Assembly: GCA_951812925.1 (NCBI GenBank)
Contig: OX638369.1
Span: forward strand, 57,302,228-57,366,227
DNA from: Calliopum simillimum
Taxonomy: Eukaryota > Arthropoda > Insecta > Diptera > Lauxaniidae
Length of the DNA: 64,000 nt
Direction of reading: 5' to 3'
Numbering within the stretch: position 1 is the first letter of the stretch; the number at the start of each line of letters is the position of its first letter. The notes under the pieces are model-generated. The model did no database searches. It was not told the origin of the DNA and saw only the letters and a program-made list of their open reading frames with translations. Shown piece after piece: positions 61,901-64,000 of this stretch. Position numbers and translations under genes: made by a program.

Positions 61901-63943
61901 AAGCCGATTGTCACCTCTGTAAGTGCAATAGCTGAATCTCGCTTACAATTTGCAAACGAAATTTCAGCACAAGTAGCGACCACCAGTAATAATAAAGTTG
62001 ACATAGTTTCCAATGATGATTTGAGTTCGGGTAAAAGGCACAAAGACTCTACCTCCAAACCAAATATTGTGGTTTTAAATGAAAGTATCGTTAAGTCAAC
62101 TGCTGCATTTCAACTGCATGCATGCGCTGTTTGTCAGTTAAAATTTTTTAGTATTGAATCACTGCAGCAACATGTGAATTTTACTCATATGAGTACCCAT
62201 GATGTTATCAATCTCCCACCCATGGTGACTTTACCTAGCAGTAACATAACACATGGAAGTAGCGAAATTTTACAGGAAAATGACAACGATTTAATAAAGC
62301 AGAATACAAAAACTAATGTTGATGATGTAAATACGAATATATCATATTTTAAAATTCCAGAATCATATGAAGACTCTTCCACCAATAGTATGAAACACCC
62401 CCAGCAGCAAAGTTCAAATAACAGCTATTTTAATCAACAGCTTAAAAATTTCCAAAGTTGGCAGCAAAATATTAAAACTTTAAAACTAAATGCTCTGATA
62501 AATAGTGCTTGGTCTCAAGTAAATTCTGTTCCAACTACTGAAAGCTCCGAACAGGATAACTCAAAAACTCCTGCTGCATATGGGACCCAAATAGAAAATC
62601 AAAGTACCGTCGTGCAAACAGTTGAACTAAACTGTTTTGAAATAGAGAAGACACATTTACCAAATGTATGCAAAAACTTAGTGTTACAACCAACATGCAC
62701 CAACGCTGAGGAGAATGTAAGATCTGCTTTAGCAAATGAACATATCTTTAAAACACCATTACCAATTAAAAGTAAAACAAAAACATCTGCTCTTAAGAAT
62801 AGATTAAGAATAAAAACAAAACAAAAAACATTTGCACATAAAAGAAAAAATAAACTGCATACTGTAGCCGAAAACCTTCAACTTTTAAAGCAACGTTATT
62901 GTTTGCTATTGCAGAAATGCAAAGTACTTGAAGAAAACAGCCACGTGCTTACTGTAAATAATATTCGCAATTCCAAAAAATCCAATAAACAAAAGAGATT
63001 TTCATGTAAAGTGTGCTCAATATATTTCTTCACAATCTATCAGTTTTTAAGTCATAAACAGAAGTTTCATCCCATACCCAAACTGCATAAACAGTTCTCT
63101 GCAACTTGTTATGGCTGTGAAAAGTATTTCCTAAGTAAATTAGCGCTTACCAATCATATGAAATATATCTGTCAATCATTGTCTTTGCGATGCATTAAGA
63201 GGCAAATAAAAACTTTTAAATGCAGATCCTGTAATAACATAAGCTTCACACACTGGCGACTTTATCGTAATCACGAAATCGCTTGCAAACGTAAGCGTGC
63301 GCAAGCTGCACATCTTCAATTCCATAATATGGCCTTGCAGAAACGCAAATCATTACAACTCATCTGCACCATTTGTAGGCGGAAATTTTGTAATATCAAA
63401 TTATTGCTACAACATTATAATAAAGGTACTCGTTGTAAATTATCTTCTGTTGCAGTTGACTGCGCTGTAAAATGTCGCCTTTGTCAGCAACATTTTCAAC
63501 TCTCAAGTGAATTAATATTGAAACATGAGTGTAAAAAATCCACCAATAAGAAATCTATGCCGCCCAATGTTTCTAATGTCGCTAAAAAAGTCGCTGAAAA
63601 ACACTTTAATGACAATTCAGAATTTGCTTGTAGTGAGTGTTTAAAAGTTTTTCCATCATCTAAAAATTTATACCAACATCGGATTACGCACACTCAAGAA
63701 AAACGACATAAGTGCAATCTTTGCACACGCGTCTTTAAACGTCGTGGTGGATTAACTCAGCATATAAAGGGTTTTCATTTACAATTAAAACCATACGAAT
63801 GTGAGATATGCAAACATCGCTATGCGCTAAAAGGTGATATGCAGCGATGTCGCCATTCCCTGTTACAGAAACGAAATGGTGTTATTAATATCGAAAATAT
63901 AGCTTCCGGTACTCCTGTAGATATACGTGATGGTGTATGTTAA
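55916..63943 (+). CDS. THAP + ZAD + C2H2 zinc-finger protein, 3 exons, about 1091 aa
   Basis: Exons are 55916-55986, 56043-56355 and 61052-63943; phases match (AA|A, then in-frame GAA|GTT). Residues 1-90 form a THAP domain: MPSFCSVINCC, FPFRRKDLLEKW, CSQHFTPEDF and the AVPTIR box. Residues about 143-215 are a ZAD: CRLC (146-149) and CRQC (189-192), with FPTLNIQ and LESFSEFIDKV. An acidic linker carries two sumoylation-type sites (IKQE, VKQE). From about residue 486 come some nine Cys2-His2-type fingers, including VCQLKFFSIESLQQH, CSECLKVFPSSKNLYQHR and CNLCTRVFKRRGGLTQH; the last (CEICKHRYALKGDMQRCRH) is degenerate. It is probably a nuclear DNA-binding regulator, dimerising through ZAD. The 4.7-kb intron join is inferred from phase, ends and known architecture, not from a transcript. 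The stop at 63941-63943 may be the true end. Confidence 0.8.
57304..57990. mobile_element. TIR element with internal tRNA-like segment, copy 2 (rearranged)
   Basis: Inverted arms of about 110 bp (57304-57415 and 57880-57990), with ends ATATTGAAAATTGATTTTA and its inverse. The plus strand 57648-57725 resembles a tRNA-derived SINE head: A-box-like AGTGGTAACGACTTCTG and B-box-like GGTTCGTCTCC. The block 57562-57965 is the reverse complement of 52226-52640 in copy 1, whereas 57490-57560 is in the same orientation as copy 1, so one segment is inverted between copies. Confidence 0.7.
58340..59200. other. T-rich low-complexity stretch
   Basis: Many runs of 8 to 19 T, with repeated words CGCGTATCC and AAAGGATCGCG/GAAGGATCGCAC (58930-59130). 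On the minus strand about 58670-58492 can be read without stop into KPKDFKQNCGSS and a stop, but I recognise no family and do not call it a gene. Confidence 0.45.
59826..60599 (+). mobile_element. DINE-1/Helentron-like nonautonomous element, copy 2
   Basis: Same start (TTATACCCTACACCCAGGGT), same three roughly 130-bp inner units with GTGGCACCTCC(C/T)ATAT (60180-60540), and the same 3' hairpin TTTGGCCAGGCCAAA and CTAG end followed by a T-run. It is highly similar to 13791-14579 in the same orientation. The (GGCT)n run (59968-59987) differs in length between copies. Confidence 0.75.
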
Positions 63944-64000
63944 AATTGTATTATTTATATTTGAGACATGTACTAGTACTAAACCGCCGAAAGAATTTGA

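Noticed and set aside
61136..63943. Treating the zinc-finger frame starting at the internal Met as a complete gene
   Set aside because: The frame is open upstream to an acceptor at 61051 and the ZAD's first CxxC (CRLC) lies before that Met, so the start must be further upstream.

Overview
The window is AT-rich nuclear DNA of a higher dipteran fly. The predicted proteins look like fly orthologues, introns have GT/AG ends, a ZAD-type C2H2 zinc-finger gene (a family expanded in insects) is present, and the repeats are fly-type: DINE-1-like Helentron elements, Tc1/mariner, hAT and piggyBac-like remnants and long foldback elements. I think of a tephritid-like schizophoran, but the species cannot be fixed from sequence alone. 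There are no bacterial operons, no CRISPR array and no rRNA.

Four protein-coding genes can be assembled with consistent splice phases. (1) Nak, the Numb-associated / AAK1-type kinase, lies on the minus strand. Its first coding exon is at 38185-38326 and the rest at 8096-521, running off the left edge, with a 30.1 kb first intron between. (2) A Tango6-like gene on the plus strand at 45616-49052 has four exons and encodes 943 aa. (3) L-2-hydroxyglutarate dehydrogenase lies on the minus strand at 52969-50660, with four exons and 473 aa, convergent with Tango6. (4) A plus-strand gene at 55916-63943 encodes an N-terminal THAP domain, then a ZAD, then about nine C2H2 fingers (about 1091 aa). From memory, Nak, L2HGDH and a ZAD/zinc-finger gene are also close neighbours in Drosophila (37B region, CG106xx numbers), so this is probably conserved microsynteny; I could not check that.

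Everything else is mostly repeats. The giant Nak intron holds a chain of foldback (long inverted-repeat) elements at 9.9-10.1, 10.5-12.0, 21.9-24.0 and 29.5-33.6 kb. The last one is interrupted by a second foldback (30174-31239) with near-identical arms and an exact 5-bp target duplication. The intron also has a mariner 3' end, two hAT-type elements with 8-bp target duplications, a piggyBac-like TTAA element, a Helentron, several tandem arrays and a degraded ubiquitin-RpL40 retrocopy lying between terminal inverted repeats. The 38.5-45.6 kb intergenic region is a nest of small TIR elements, one hAT element and a 5'-truncated non-LTR retrotransposon. Two related elements in introns of L2HGDH and the THAP/ZAD gene carry a tRNA-like segment with A- and B-box-like sequences.

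No coherent new multi-gene system is visible. The most unusual points are the nested and rearranged foldbacks, the tRNA-like segment inside a TIR element, the ubiquitin-RpL40 copy within a TIR unit, the zinc-finger-tailed pogo-like remnant and the THAP-ZAD-C2H2 architecture.
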